Shown here: positions 18,681-27,925 of the stretch, one piece after another
How the letters are laid out: each line of letters begins with the position of its first letter
Position numbering within the stretch: the first letter of the stretch is position 1
NCBI RefSeq assembly: GCF_900291465.1
Contig: NZ_LT985808.1
Coordinates: 976,092 to 1,040,091, forward strand
Reading direction: 5' to 3'
Source: Bacteroides sp. Marseille-P3684
Lineage (GTDB): Bacteria > Bacteroidota > Bacteroidia > Bacteroidales > Bacteroidaceae
Length of the DNA stretch: 64,000 bases
Position numbers and translations under genes: made by a program
Notes under the pieces: model-generated
What the model was told of the DNA's origin: nothing
Seen by the model: the letters and a program-made list of their open reading frames with translations, nothing else
Databases searched by the model: none

Positions 18681-20545
18681 TAGTAAAGTATGTTCTCACT
18701 TGGCTGTTCGTTGCGGCACTCTGCGTGCCGCAACTTTCAGCCAAAGTGCGGTTGCCACGGCTGGTGAGCGACCGCATGGTTTTGCAACGCGATACCGAGC
18801 TGGACATCTGGGGTTGGGCAGACCCCGGTGAGAAAGTGACGGTACGCTTCCAGGGCCGGCACTACGACACCGAGACAGGTGCCGACGGGTGCTGGCATGT
18901 TCTGCTTCCTCCACAACAGGCGGGCGGCCCGTTTGTCCTGGAGGTCAATGAAATCGTGATACGCGACGTGCTCGTGGGCGACGTGTGGCTCTGCTCGGGC
19001 CAGTCGAACCAGGAGACTCCCATCGCGCGCCTCACGGACAAGTTCCCTGAAATCAACGTGTCCAACAACCACATGATCCGCCACTACAAGGTGCCCACAC
19101 AGGACGTCAAGGGTGAACTGCGGGAAGAGATAGCCGGCAATGCCGGCTGGCACTCGGCCATTGCCTCCGATGTAATGAACTGGACGGCTTTGGCCTATTT
19201 TTTTGCGCAGGAGGCCTACGAACACACCCATGTGCCGGTAGGCATGCTGGTCTCCAGCCTGGGCGGTTCCGCCATCGAGAGCTGGATAAGCCAGGAACAC
19301 CTGAAGGAGTTCCCGCAGCTGCTCGTCGACCAGGCTGCCTTTGACAGCCTCAAGCTCGCGCGGCAGGACCGGGGCGCCGGTCGCTGGCAGCTGCCGGAGT
19401 GCGACGACAGCGACTGGGCGACCATGACCGTCCCCGGCTACTGGCGTGAGAACGGGGCGGACATCCGCGGTACGGTCTGGTGCCGCAAGACCTTCGACGT
19501 ACCCGCCTCGATGGCAGGACGGCACGCCCGCCTCTACATGGGCACGATGGTCGACAGCGACTCTGTGTTCGTCAACGGCACCTTCGTCGGCTTCACTTCC
19601 TACACCTACCCTCCGCGAAAGTATGACATCCCTGCCGGCGTGTTGCGCGAAGGGAAGAACGTCATCGCCGTCCGCCTCACGGCAAACGGGGGCAACGGAG
19701 GCTTCGTGAAGGACAAACGCTATGCCATCGTGGGCGACGAGGCGGAAATCGACCTCACCGGCACGTGGCGCTACAAGACCGGCATCGACCAGAGCGAGGT
19801 GCAACGCCTCTCGGCACGTCTGGCGAACCTCGACCGCACCGGCTCGGGACTCTACAACGGCATGATATACCCCATCCGGCACTACCGTGTCAAGGGGGCG
19901 ATATGGTATCAGGGAGAGACCAACGCGGGCAATCCCGCCCCGTACGCCGACTACCTGAAAGCCCTCATCACCAACTGGCGCGAGCTGTGGCAGTGGCCCG
20001 ACATGCCCTTCCTGCTCGTGCAACTCCCCAACTTCATGGAGAAGAAGGACCGTCCGACCGACAGCGGCTGGGCACGCATCCGCGACGCACAGTTCCGCAC
20101 GGCGCTCTCCGTGCCGCACACCGAGCTGGCTGTGACCTATGACGCAGGCGAGTGGAACGACATCCATCCGCTCGACAAGAAGACCGTGGCGCACCGTCTC
20201 TTCCTGGGAGCACGACGCCTTGTATACGGCGAGAAGGTCAACGCCTCCGGTCCGCTCTACAAGGACATGCAGGTCGACGGCGACCGGATTGTCCTCTCCT
20301 TCACCGAGACGGGACGCGGACTGGCATGCCGTGGCAAGGAGCTGAAGCACTTCGCCATCGCCGGCGAAGACCGCAAGTTCGTGTGGGCGAAAGCCGTCAT
20401 CCGCGGCAACAAGGTCGTGGTGAGCAGCCCCGAGGTGAAGCATCCCGTAGCCGTCCGCTACGCCTGGAGCGACAACCCCTCCGACGCGAACCTCTGCAAC
20501 AAGGATGGCCTCCTGGCATCACCCTTCCGCACGGACAACTGGTAA
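18677..20545 (+). CDS. SGNH-type carbohydrate O-acetylesterase (sialate-O-acetylesterase-like) with inserted beta-sandwich
   Basis: This enzyme probably removes acetyl groups from xylan. The 622-residue protein has a signal peptide ending near QLSA. A short jelly-roll region (VSDRMVLQRDTELDIWGWADPGEKVTV) leads to the esterase block WLCSGQSNQE with nucleophile S110. Residues about 235-350 are an inserted galactose-binding-like domain (WCRKTFDVPASMAGRHARL and DSVFVNGTFVG). The catalytic domain resumes with IRHYRVKGAIWYQGETNA, and NDIHPLDK supplies D495 and H497. The gene overlaps the GH30 stop by four bases, so the two are likely co-translated. The family name says sialate, but the xylan setting argues for acetylxylan or acetylated oligosaccharides. 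Confidence 0.85.
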   Translation: MIVKYVLTWLFVAALCVPQLSAKVRLPRLVSDRMVLQRDTELDIWGWADPGEKVTVRFQGRHYDTETGADGCWHVLLPPQQAGGPFVLEVNEIVIRDVLVGDVWLCSGQSNQETPIARLTDKFPEINVSNNHMIRHYKVPTQDVKGELREEIAGNAGWHSAIASDVMNWTALAYFFAQEAYEHTHVPVGMLVSSLGGSAIESWISQEHLKEFPQLLVDQAAFDSLKLARQDRGAGRWQLPECDDSDWATMTVPGYWRENGADIRGTVWCRKTFDVPASMAGRHARLYMGTMVDSDSVFVNGTFVGFTSYTYPPRKYDIPAGVLREGKNVIAVRLTANGGNGGFVKDKRYAIVGDEAEIDLTGTWRYKTGIDQSEVQRLSARLANLDRTGSGLYNGMIYPIRHYRVKGAIWYQGETNAGNPAPYADYLKALITNWRELWQWPDMPFLLVQLPNFMEKKDRPTDSGWARIRDAQFRTALSVPHTELAVTYDAGEWNDIHPLDKKTVAHRLFLGARRLVYGEKVNASGPLYKDMQVDGDRIVLSFTETGRGLACRGKELKHFAIAGEDRKFVWAKAVIRGNKVVVSSPEVKHPVAVRYAWSDNPSDANLCNKDGLLASPFRTDNW

Positions 20546-20590
20546 AGGCTGACGCTACGAACTTATAAACCCTTAAACTCATATCCTCAA

Positions 20591-22993
20591 ATGACACTAC
20601 GCAAACTCTTTGCAGCCTGCTGCTGCCTGAGCCTCGCCCTGACTTCTGCCACGGCGCAGGACAAACTTTATCCCAACACCTTCCCGCTGGGCGACGTGAA
20701 GCTGCTCGACGGACCCTTCAAGCACGCCTGTGACCTCAATGTCGACGTCCTCCTCCAGTACGACGTCGACCGTCTGCTTGCTCCCTTCCTCAAGGAAGCC
20801 GGGCTGCCGAAGAAGGCAGAAGTGTTCCCCAACTGGAGCGGACTCGACGGACACGTCGGCGGGCACTACCTCTCGGCACTTGCCATCCACTACGCAGCCA
20901 CCGGCAACCCCGAGTGCAAGCGTCGCATGGACTACATGCTGGACGAGATGAAACGGTGCCAGGACGCCAACGGCAACGGCTACGTGGGCGGAGTCCCCGA
21001 CGGCATGCGCGTGTGGGACGAAATCGAGAAGGGCAACGTAGGCATCGTCTGGAAATACTGGGTGCCCTGGTACAACATGCACAAAGTGTACGCCGGGCTG
21101 CGTGATGCGTGGTCGTACGCCGGCAGTCAGCAGGCACGCGACATGTTCCTGCGCCTCTGCGACTGGGGACTGACGGTCATCGCCCCGCTCAGCGACGAAC
21201 AGATGGAGCAGATGCTCGACAGCGAGTTCGGCGGGATGGACGAGGTCTACGCCGATGCCTACCGGATGACAGGCGACCGCAAGTACCTCGACGCCGCCAA
21301 GCGCTTCTCCCACCACTGGCTGCTCGACAGTATGGTCGCACGGGTCGACAACCTCGACAACAAGCACGCCAACACCCAGGTGCCCAAGGTCGTCGGATAC
21401 CAGCGCATCGCCGAGGAGAGTGCCGCTGCCGGACAACCGGCTGACGAGCGCACCTACGACGCTGCCGCACGCTTCTTCTGGGAGACCGTCGTCTACAACC
21501 GTTCCCTCGCTTTGGGCGGTAACAGCCGGCGCGAGCACTTCGCCGCAGCCTCCGACTGCAAGAGCTACGTCGAGGACCGCGAAGGACCGGAGTCGTGCAA
21601 CACGAACAACATGCTCAAGCTCACCGAAGGACTCTTCCGCATGCACCCCGAGGCACGCTATGCCGACTTCTACGAGCGTGCCATGTTCAACCACATCCTC
21701 TCCACCCAGCACCCCGGGCACGGCGGATACGTCTACTTCACGTCCGCCCGTCCCGCCCACTACCGCGTCTACTCGGCGCCCAACAGCGCCATGTGGTGCT
21801 GCGTCGGCACGGGCATGGAGAACCACGGCAAGTACGGCGAGTTCATCTATACCCACTCGGGCGACAGCCTCTTTGTCAACCTCTTCGTCGCTTCCGAACT
21901 GAACTGGAAAGAGAAGGGGCTCACGCTGACACAGGAGACCTCCTTCCCCGACACGGAGACCTCGCGCCTGACCGTACACACCGGGAAACCCGTCCGGGCG
22001 AAGCTGCTCATCCGCCATCCCTGGTGGGTGGAAGCCGGAGCCATGAAGGCGCTCTGTGCCGGGACGGACCATGCCGTCGGTTCCACTCCGTCGAGCTACA
22101 TCGCCATCGAGCGTGAATGGCGCGACGGTGACGTCGTGGAGCTGACCCTCCCGATGCATGTCACCCTGGAGGAACTGCCCAACGTGCCCAACTATGTCGC
22201 CATCATGCGCGGTCCCATCCTCCTGGGCGCCCGGATGGGAACGGACCATCTGGACGGTCTGGTGGCTGACGACAGCCGCTGGGGACACATTGCCCACGGA
22301 CCCCTCGTGTCGGTCTTCGACACTCCCTTCCTCATCGGCGAGCGTGCCGACATCCTTGCGAAGCTGACGGCGATGCAGCCCGTCCCCGGCAAGCCGATGT
22401 GCTTCACCGTTCCCGGACTCTTCACCGGCAAGTACAAGGACCTGCAGCTGGAGCCGTTCTTCCGCATCCACGACTGCCGCTACATGATGTACTGGCTCTC
22501 GATGACGGAGCGGGAGTACGCCGACTACCAGGCTGCCGCCCGTGAGGCGGAGCAGCAGAAGCTGCGTCTGGACCGCCGGACGGTCGATGCCGTGGCGACA
22601 GCCGAGCAGCAGCCCGAGGTGGACCATCAGATGAAGAACGAGAACTCCACCACCGGCAACTTCCAGGGAGAGCCGTGGCGTGACGCCCGCGACGGAGGCT
22701 TCTTCTCCTACAACCTGGCGACCCGGGGCGAGACGACGCTCAACCTCATGGTGCGCTATTGGGGCAACGAGACCGCCGACCGCACCTTCGACATCCTCAT
22801 CGACGGGGAACGGCTGGTGGAGGAGAACCTCGTCGGCAAGTGGAACAAGTCCGAGCTGGTCAATGTGGAATACCCCATACCGGCATCAATGCTGAAGGGC
22901 AAACAATCGGTGACGGTGACCTTCCGCAGCCGTCCCGGTACGGTAGCCGGCGGCGTGTTCTACGTCCGTCTGGTGAAACCGGAGAAACGGTGA
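20591..22993 (+). CDS. GH127/GH146-type beta-L-arabinofuranosidase-like protein (DUF1680)
   Basis: This secreted, signal-peptide-bearing protein (AQDKLYPNTFPLGDVKLLDGPF) of 800 residues belongs to the former DUF1680 group of cysteine-dependent glycosidases. Conserved blocks include PNWSGLDGHVGGHYLSALA and WYNMHKVYAGLRDA. The zinc/thiolate site is recognisable: E334 and C336 in GPESCNT, and C403-C404 in MWCCVGTG, where the first Cys would be the nucleophile. The C-terminal region (about 560-800) carries an extra beta domain (DGGFFSYNLATRGETTLNLMVRYWG, and VTVTFRSRPGTVAGGVFYVRLV), typical of longer Bacteroides enzymes. The substrate is probably a terminal arabinofuranose on xylan side chains. 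GH127 and GH146 cannot be separated by eye. Confidence 0.85.
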   Translation: MTLRKLFAACCCLSLALTSATAQDKLYPNTFPLGDVKLLDGPFKHACDLNVDVLLQYDVDRLLAPFLKEAGLPKKAEVFPNWSGLDGHVGGHYLSALAIHYAATGNPECKRRMDYMLDEMKRCQDANGNGYVGGVPDGMRVWDEIEKGNVGIVWKYWVPWYNMHKVYAGLRDAWSYAGSQQARDMFLRLCDWGLTVIAPLSDEQMEQMLDSEFGGMDEVYADAYRMTGDRKYLDAAKRFSHHWLLDSMVARVDNLDNKHANTQVPKVVGYQRIAEESAAAGQPADERTYDAAARFFWETVVYNRSLALGGNSRREHFAAASDCKSYVEDREGPESCNTNNMLKLTEGLFRMHPEARYADFYERAMFNHILSTQHPGHGGYVYFTSARPAHYRVYSAPNSAMWCCVGTGMENHGKYGEFIYTHSGDSLFVNLFVASELNWKEKGLTLTQETSFPDTETSRLTVHTGKPVRAKLLIRHPWWVEAGAMKALCAGTDHAVGSTPSSYIAIEREWRDGDVVELTLPMHVTLEELPNVPNYVAIMRGPILLGARMGTDHLDGLVADDSRWGHIAHGPLVSVFDTPFLIGERADILAKLTAMQPVPGKPMCFTVPGLFTGKYKDLQLEPFFRIHDCRYMMYWLSMTEREYADYQAAAREAEQQKLRLDRRTVDAVATAEQQPEVDHQMKNENSTTGNFQGEPWRDARDGGFFSYNLATRGETTLNLMVRYWGNETADRTFDILIDGERLVEENLVGKWNKSELVNVEYPIPASMLKGKQSVTVTFRSRPGTVAGGVFYVRLVKPEKR

Positions 22994-23257
22994 TTCAATT
23001 GATAATTGACAATGGACAATTGACAATTGATTTTCCTCCGTTTGTCAGAATGACATTATTTCCCCGGTTTTAACATCATAATTTCCCGATTCGACCTTTT
23101 TATCTAACGCGCATTTTCGCAAAATTCTCCCATTTAGCGAAATGCGCGTTAAATATTTTAAGATACGTCCGTCAGAACACATGGAAATAAACGGTTGTTT
23201 ACGTAATTATACTCTTTCTAACGCGAAAAAGCCATCCGTCGGACCCGTCATCCCGGT

Positions 23258-23345
23258 CAAAAGCACCGGTGACTGGCTTCGTACGGACGCGTCCGCACCA
23301 TCGTACCGACGTGTCCGCACCGTCGTAGTCGTTCGTCCGTACGAA
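23258..23345. repeat. Array of four 22-bp palindromic units (GC subtype, copy A)
   Basis: Units begin at 23258, 23280, 23302 and 23324, each 22 bp with its dyad centre between bases 10 and 11. The first centres on CACCGGTG and the second on CGGACGCGTCCG, both perfect. The third is imperfect, and the fourth pairs only through its outer CGTA/TACG arms. The period equals that of the AT-rich arrays at 977 and 50837. Confidence 0.75.
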
Positions 23346-23507
23346 AACAGCCATCTGTTTTCATTTTTTAGCGCCCGGAGGGGTGCGATTCCGCAGGTGT
23401 GAAATTGCGTCCGTCCGTGTGAAAAGACCGACGGAAGGGGACGAAACCGGGAGAGATGGAAGCAGAATGACAGGAAACAGACGGAAAGTCCGTCAAGGTG
23501 TATTTAG

Positions 23508-23582
23508 CGAATCGCCCGAGAAGGGCCTTCCCGGTCACCAATCCGTATGTTGGTGCGAACGAAGGCATTCTCGGGCGATTCG
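23508..23582. repeat. 15-bp inverted repeat closing repeat copy A
   Basis: CGAATCGCCCGAGAA (23508-23522) is the exact reverse complement of TTCTCGGGCGATTCG (23568-23582), with 45 bases between. The other copies keep the left arm in part (GCGAATCGCC or a near match), while the right arm is eroded at 1.3 kb and 51.2 kb. Confidence 0.8.
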
Positions 23583-23941
23583 TTTGACAGATTGACACTT
23601 TGTCAATTCTTTGGTTTCCGGCTCCTCCCGGACTGTCTCCGGAGGGAGGATTACCGGCGGTTGAGGCTCCCCGTCCGTCTGTTCGTCGGCAGACCTTTCC
23701 CTCCGGAGAAGGGGTGGAGCGGGGCGGTGCGTCCGTCGGAGGCGGTGAGTGCAGGAAACGGCGTTAAATAGAGGGATTTTTGCAGGGATGTAACATGAAC
23801 AAACAAATCTGAAACATCGTTAGTGGGTAGTTTGCCCCAAGATGCCTTTCTTTGCAAGACGGACGATAGCGTGGGGCTGCCTCCTTCCGGAGGAACGGCC
23901 CTCCGCGTCCCCGTCCGATGTTGAACCTGTAAACTGATGCC

Positions 23942-26563
23942 ATGTGTATGAAACGGATGTGTGTAAACCTTTGTTACCTGCTGGCTCTCCTGCTGGCAAC
24001 TCCCCTTTTTGCCGTTGCCCGGACGGGCGAACGGACTCCTGACAAACTGCTGGTGGCTGAAACCGCTCGTCCCGGAGCGTTCCTGCTGACGGACTGTTCC
24101 ATCTGTTACGATGAGGCGGATGCTCCGTTGGTGGGCATCACGGCACGGCTTTTTGCCGACGACCTGAAGGACGTCTTCGGACGTACGCCAGCCGTGACGA
24201 CCGAGCCGCACGGCAGCCGGGTGATTATCCTGGGCACGCTGGGACAAAGCCGTCTGGTCGACGGACTGGTGGCGGCGAAGAAGCTCGACACGGACGGCAT
24301 CAGTGGCGGATGGGAACGCTTCGTCATCCGTCGGCTGGACAACCCCTTGCCGGGCGTGGAGCAGGCACTGGTCATCGCCGGGAGCGACCGGCGGGGAACG
24401 GCATTCGGTGCGTTTACGCTGAGCGAGGCGATGGGAGTGTCGGCGTGGAAGTGGTGGGCGGACGTCCCCGTCCCGCAGAAGAGCCGGCTGTATGTCGTCG
24501 ATGACTGTGTGTCCGAATCCCCCTCGGTGAAGTACCGCGGGATGTTCATCAACGACGAGGACTGGGGGTTCCATCCGTGGGCAGGACAGAACTTCGAGAA
24601 GGAACGGGGCGACATCGGTCCGCGCTCCTACGAGAAGGTGTGCGAACTCATCCTGCGCCTGAAGGGCAATATGCTCGCGCCCGCCATGCACTCCTGCTCC
24701 AAACCGTTCTACTATTTCCCGGAGAGCAAGCAGGTGGCGGACCGTTACGGCATCATCATCACGACTTCCCATTGCGAACCGCTGCTGGTGAACAACGCCG
24801 CTCTCTCGGAATGGGACACGAAGCGCGACGGCGAGTGGAACTATGTGACCAACAAGGCGCGCATCTGCGAGAAGTTCAATGCCCGGGTGGCGGAGGCCGC
24901 TCCCTATGAAAATATCTACACGACCGGCATACGCGGCCTGCACGATGCCGGGATGATTGGCAATCTGACGGCAGCGGACAAGGTACGTGTGCAGACGCAG
25001 GTCATCGCCGACCAGCGCGCCATCCTGGAGAAGCACCTGCAACGTCCTGCCAAGGAGATTCCGCAGATATTCGTGCCCTACAAGGAGACGATGGACATAT
25101 ACGAAGACGGTTTGCAGGTGCCCGACGACATCACCCTCGTGTGGGTCGACGACAACTATGGTTACCTGAAGCGTGTGAGCAACCCCGAAGAGCGCAGACG
25201 CAGCGGGGGGGCAGGCGTTTACTACCACTTGTCTTATCTCGGTGCTCCCCACGACTACCTCTGGCTCTGCACCACTCCGCCCGTGCTGATGTACGCGGAG
25301 CTACGCAAGGCATACGACACGGGCGCGGACCGTTACTGGCTGCTCAACGTGGGCGACATCAAGCCGATGGAACTGGGCGTGCAGACGTTCTTTGACCTGG
25401 CGTGGGATGTGGACCGCTTTGATTACGATACCATCCACCGCGAGCAGAGCCGTTTCCTGGCTGCCATCTTCGGCGAGGAATACCGTGACGACCTGCAGGA
25501 TATCCTTGACACCTACTACCGCCTGGCGTGGAGCCGCAAGCCCGAGTACATGGGCTGGGAACGCGAGTGGGACGACCCGCGGCTGGAACAGCTTGCCGAC
25601 ACCGAATACTCCTTTGACTATTATAACGACGCCCGGGGACGGTTGGCGGACTACGGACGCATTGCCCGCCGGACGGCGGAGATGCTTGAGCGCCTGCCCG
25701 ACACCTTCCGTCCGGCTTTCTTCGAGATGCTGGGCTATCCCGTACTGGCTGCCGAGCAGATGAACCGCAAGTTCCTCCTTGCCCAGGTGAACCACGAACA
25801 GCTGGCTGCAGGCAACAAGGCTGCCGCCAACCGTTCCGCCCGCGAGGCGCGTGCCGCCTTTGACAGCATCCGCGTGCTGAACGACCGCTACAACGGACTG
25901 TTGGACGGCAAGTGGGACAAGATGATGGCGCTCCCGAAGGGATGGGTGGCGAAGTACCAGGAGATGCCTCCGGTGACTTGTACCGACGGTGCCGGGGAGG
26001 AAGCGCTCGACCTGCGCCCCGTGGCGGAACAGGCACGGCTGGAGGGCTGCACGGTGGTGGATTTGCGCCGCCCGTCGCGTATGGTCTCTGCCGGAGGACA
26101 CTCGATGCGCGTCATCGAGGGCGTCGGCTACGACTGGCATGCCTTCCGCCTGGGAGAACCCACGGAGGCGGTGTGCGACCCGACTGACCTGGACGGGGTG
26201 CGGGTGGAATATGCCCTGCCTGCCGTGGATGCCGACTCGGTGAAGGTCTATGTCTATACCCTGCCGTTCTTCCCGCTCTTCGAAGGGAGGAGCACGCGTT
26301 ACGGCATCTCGGTCGACGGTGCTCCTGCCGTGGTGGCATCGGACGATGTGACGGAGTATTCCCCGGCGTGGAAGGACCGTGTCCTGCGTAACGGTTCGCT
26401 GGAGGTGGTGACCTTCCCTGTCGACCGCACCCGCCCCGGGCACACACTGACGCTCGTCTGCGGAGACCCCGGCATCATGTTCCAGCGTATCATCGTCGAC
26501 TGGGGAGGGCTGAAGCCCACCTACGTGGGACCCTCCGTCGACTGTGCAACCCGGAATAATTAA
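23942..26563 (+). CDS. GH115 alpha-glucuronidase
   Basis: This enzyme would remove (4-O-methyl-)D-glucuronic acid from internal or terminal xylose residues of xylan. The 873-residue sequence has an N-terminal signal peptide ending near LFAVA; the ATG at 23948 is an alternative start. GH115 blocks are clear: RVIILGTLGQS, LVIAGSDRRGTAFGAFTLSEAMGVSAWKWWADVP, SVKYRGMFINDEDWGFHPWA, LKGNMLAPAMHSCSKPFYYFPE, GIIITTSHCEPLL and ITLVWVDDNYGYLKRVSNPEE. The C-terminal part (about 690-873) is the usual beta-sandwich domain. It starts a second gene block, after a 950-base repeat-bearing gap. With the GH30 enzyme it accounts for handling of the uronic acid branches. Confidence 0.92.
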   Translation: MCMKRMCVNLCYLLALLLATPLFAVARTGERTPDKLLVAETARPGAFLLTDCSICYDEADAPLVGITARLFADDLKDVFGRTPAVTTEPHGSRVIILGTLGQSRLVDGLVAAKKLDTDGISGGWERFVIRRLDNPLPGVEQALVIAGSDRRGTAFGAFTLSEAMGVSAWKWWADVPVPQKSRLYVVDDCVSESPSVKYRGMFINDEDWGFHPWAGQNFEKERGDIGPRSYEKVCELILRLKGNMLAPAMHSCSKPFYYFPESKQVADRYGIIITTSHCEPLLVNNAALSEWDTKRDGEWNYVTNKARICEKFNARVAEAAPYENIYTTGIRGLHDAGMIGNLTAADKVRVQTQVIADQRAILEKHLQRPAKEIPQIFVPYKETMDIYEDGLQVPDDITLVWVDDNYGYLKRVSNPEERRRSGGAGVYYHLSYLGAPHDYLWLCTTPPVLMYAELRKAYDTGADRYWLLNVGDIKPMELGVQTFFDLAWDVDRFDYDTIHREQSRFLAAIFGEEYRDDLQDILDTYYRLAWSRKPEYMGWEREWDDPRLEQLADTEYSFDYYNDARGRLADYGRIARRTAEMLERLPDTFRPAFFEMLGYPVLAAEQMNRKFLLAQVNHEQLAAGNKAAANRSAREARAAFDSIRVLNDRYNGLLDGKWDKMMALPKGWVAKYQEMPPVTCTDGAGEEALDLRPVAEQARLEGCTVVDLRRPSRMVSAGGHSMRVIEGVGYDWHAFRLGEPTEAVCDPTDLDGVRVEYALPAVDADSVKVYVYTLPFFPLFEGRSTRYGISVDGAPAVVASDDVTEYSPAWKDRVLRNGSLEVVTFPVDRTRPGHTLTLVCGDPGIMFQRIIVDWGGLKPTYVGPSVDCATRNN

Positions 26564-26581
26564 TCTTAATCCCATACAACC

Positions 26582-27925
26582 ATGAATAGAATCAAGACCC
26601 TGGCAGGCCTGGCGGCCGTCGCGCTGACCGTCCTGCAACCCTTGGCGGGTCATGCGCAAGACCCGCTCATCCAGACGAAGTACACCGCCGACCCGGCGCC
26701 GATGGTGCACAACGACACCATCTTCCTGTATACAACCCACGACGAGGACGATGCCGACGGCTTCAAGATGCTCGACTGGCTGCTCTACACCTCGACCGAC
26801 ATGGTCAACTGGACCGACCACGGGGCGGTGGCATCGCTGAAAAGCTTCAAGTGGGCAGTGCGCGACAACGGCGCCTGGGCGGAGCAGGTCATCGAGCGCA
26901 ACGGCAAGTTCTACATGTACTGCCCGCTCCACGGCAACGGCATCGGGGTGCTGGTGGCAGACTCGCCCTACGGTCCGTTTACCGACCCGCTGGGCAAGCC
27001 GCTCGTGTGGCAGAAGGAGCACTGGGAGGACATCGACCCGACGGTGTTCATCGACGATGACGGACAGGCGTACATGTACTGGGGCAACCCGAACGTCTAC
27101 TACGTGAAGCTCAATGAGGACATGATTTCCTACAGCGGCGACATCGTGAAGGTCGACCCCGTGCCCGAGCACTACCAGGAGGGCCCCTGGTGCTACAAGC
27201 GCAACGGCAAGTACTACATGGCGTTCGCCTCGACCTGCTGCCCCGAGGGCATCGGGTATGCCATGAGCGACAGCCCCACCGGTCCCTGGACGACGAAGGG
27301 CTACATCATGCGTCCGACTGACCGCAGCCGGGGCAACCACCCGGGCATCATCGACTACAAGGGGAAGACCTACGTCTTCGGGCTCAATTACGACTTGCTC
27401 CGCATAGAGACGCCCGACCACCACGAACGCCGTTCGGTGTCGGCTGCCGAGATGCACTACAACGCCGACGGAACCATCCAGGAGGTGCCTTACTGGAAGG
27501 ACACCCGCCTGGAGCCTGTGGGGACATTTGACCCCTACCGCCGCGTGCAGGCCGAGACGATGGCTTGGGGCTACGGTCTGAAAACAGCCCCCAAGGCGGA
27601 CGGCGGCATCTGCGTCACGAACATCCACAACGGGGAGACGCTCCGTCTCCGTGCCGTCGACTTCGGCAGCCGGGCGGGCACGATGACGTTCCTGGCTTCG
27701 GTGGCTTCCGCTGACGGGAACGCACGGCTGGAAGTCCGCCTCGACAGTGCCGAGGGACCGCTCTTGGGCACGCTTGACATACAGCCGACGGGAGGCTTGG
27801 ACACTTACAGGGAACAGACCTGCACGCTGCAGGGCGCCACGGGCGTCCATGACCTGGTGTTCTGCTTCCGTGGCGGCGAAGGAATGGAATTGTTTAACTG
27901 GGACTCCTGGGAGCTCCGCAAATAA
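26582..27925 (+). CDS. GH43-CBM6-type arabinofuranosidase/xylosidase
   Basis: This is a 447-residue secreted GH43 enzyme with a C-terminal CBM6-like domain. The signal peptide ends at GHAQ. The propeller motifs are YTADPAPMVHNDTIFLYTTHDED with D37 (base), EDIDPTVFIDDDGQAYMYWG with D152, and HYQEGPWCYKRNGKYYMAF with E200 (acid). From about residue 320 a CBM6-like domain follows (RVQAETMAWGYGLKT to LVFCFRGGEGMELFNWDSWE). It is closely similar in layout to the first half of the protein encoded at 29980, indicating a duplication inside the locus. Its stop codon shares a base with the next start (TAATG), so it is probably co-translated with the GH97 gene. Confidence 0.9.
   Translation: MNRIKTLAGLAAVALTVLQPLAGHAQDPLIQTKYTADPAPMVHNDTIFLYTTHDEDDADGFKMLDWLLYTSTDMVNWTDHGAVASLKSFKWAVRDNGAWAEQVIERNGKFYMYCPLHGNGIGVLVADSPYGPFTDPLGKPLVWQKEHWEDIDPTVFIDDDGQAYMYWGNPNVYYVKLNEDMISYSGDIVKVDPVPEHYQEGPWCYKRNGKYYMAFASTCCPEGIGYAMSDSPTGPWTTKGYIMRPTDRSRGNHPGIIDYKGKTYVFGLNYDLLRIETPDHHERRSVSAAEMHYNADGTIQEVPYWKDTRLEPVGTFDPYRRVQAETMAWGYGLKTAPKADGGICVTNIHNGETLRLRAVDFGSRAGTMTFLASVASADGNARLEVRLDSAEGPLLGTLDIQPTGGLDTYREQTCTLQGATGVHDLVFCFRGGEGMELFNWDSWELRK

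Larger units (their letters stand above)
23010..23605. repeat. Modular intergenic repeat, copy A (GC-palindrome subtype)
   Basis: This segment aligns along its length with 37513-38107. Shared landmarks include CGGTTTTAACATCA, AACGCGCATTTTCGCAAAAT, TTAAATATTTTAAGATACG, TCCGTGTGAAAAGAC and the terminal TTTGACA...CTTTGTCA. Its middle has four 22-bp palindromic units (23258-23345). Its end holds a 15-bp perfect inverted repeat (23508-23522 with 23568-23582). Confidence 0.8.
22994..23941. other. Intergenic region splitting the xylan locus; holds modular repeat copy A
   Basis: The region opens with short ATTGACAATTG-type inverted repeats (22996-23032), followed by repeat copy A, and ends in the GH115 leader. 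An open frame at 23142-23402 exists, but it is read here as a by-product of the repeat. The equivalent frame in copy B differs mainly by amino-acid-changing substitutions. Confidence 0.6.

Noticed and set aside
23142-23402. Conserved small protein shared by repeat copies A and B (also 37515-37904)
   Set aside because: The frames align, but about a quarter of residues differ and many changes alter the amino acid. No recognisable ribosome-binding context is present. Best explained as open frames in a non-coding repeat.
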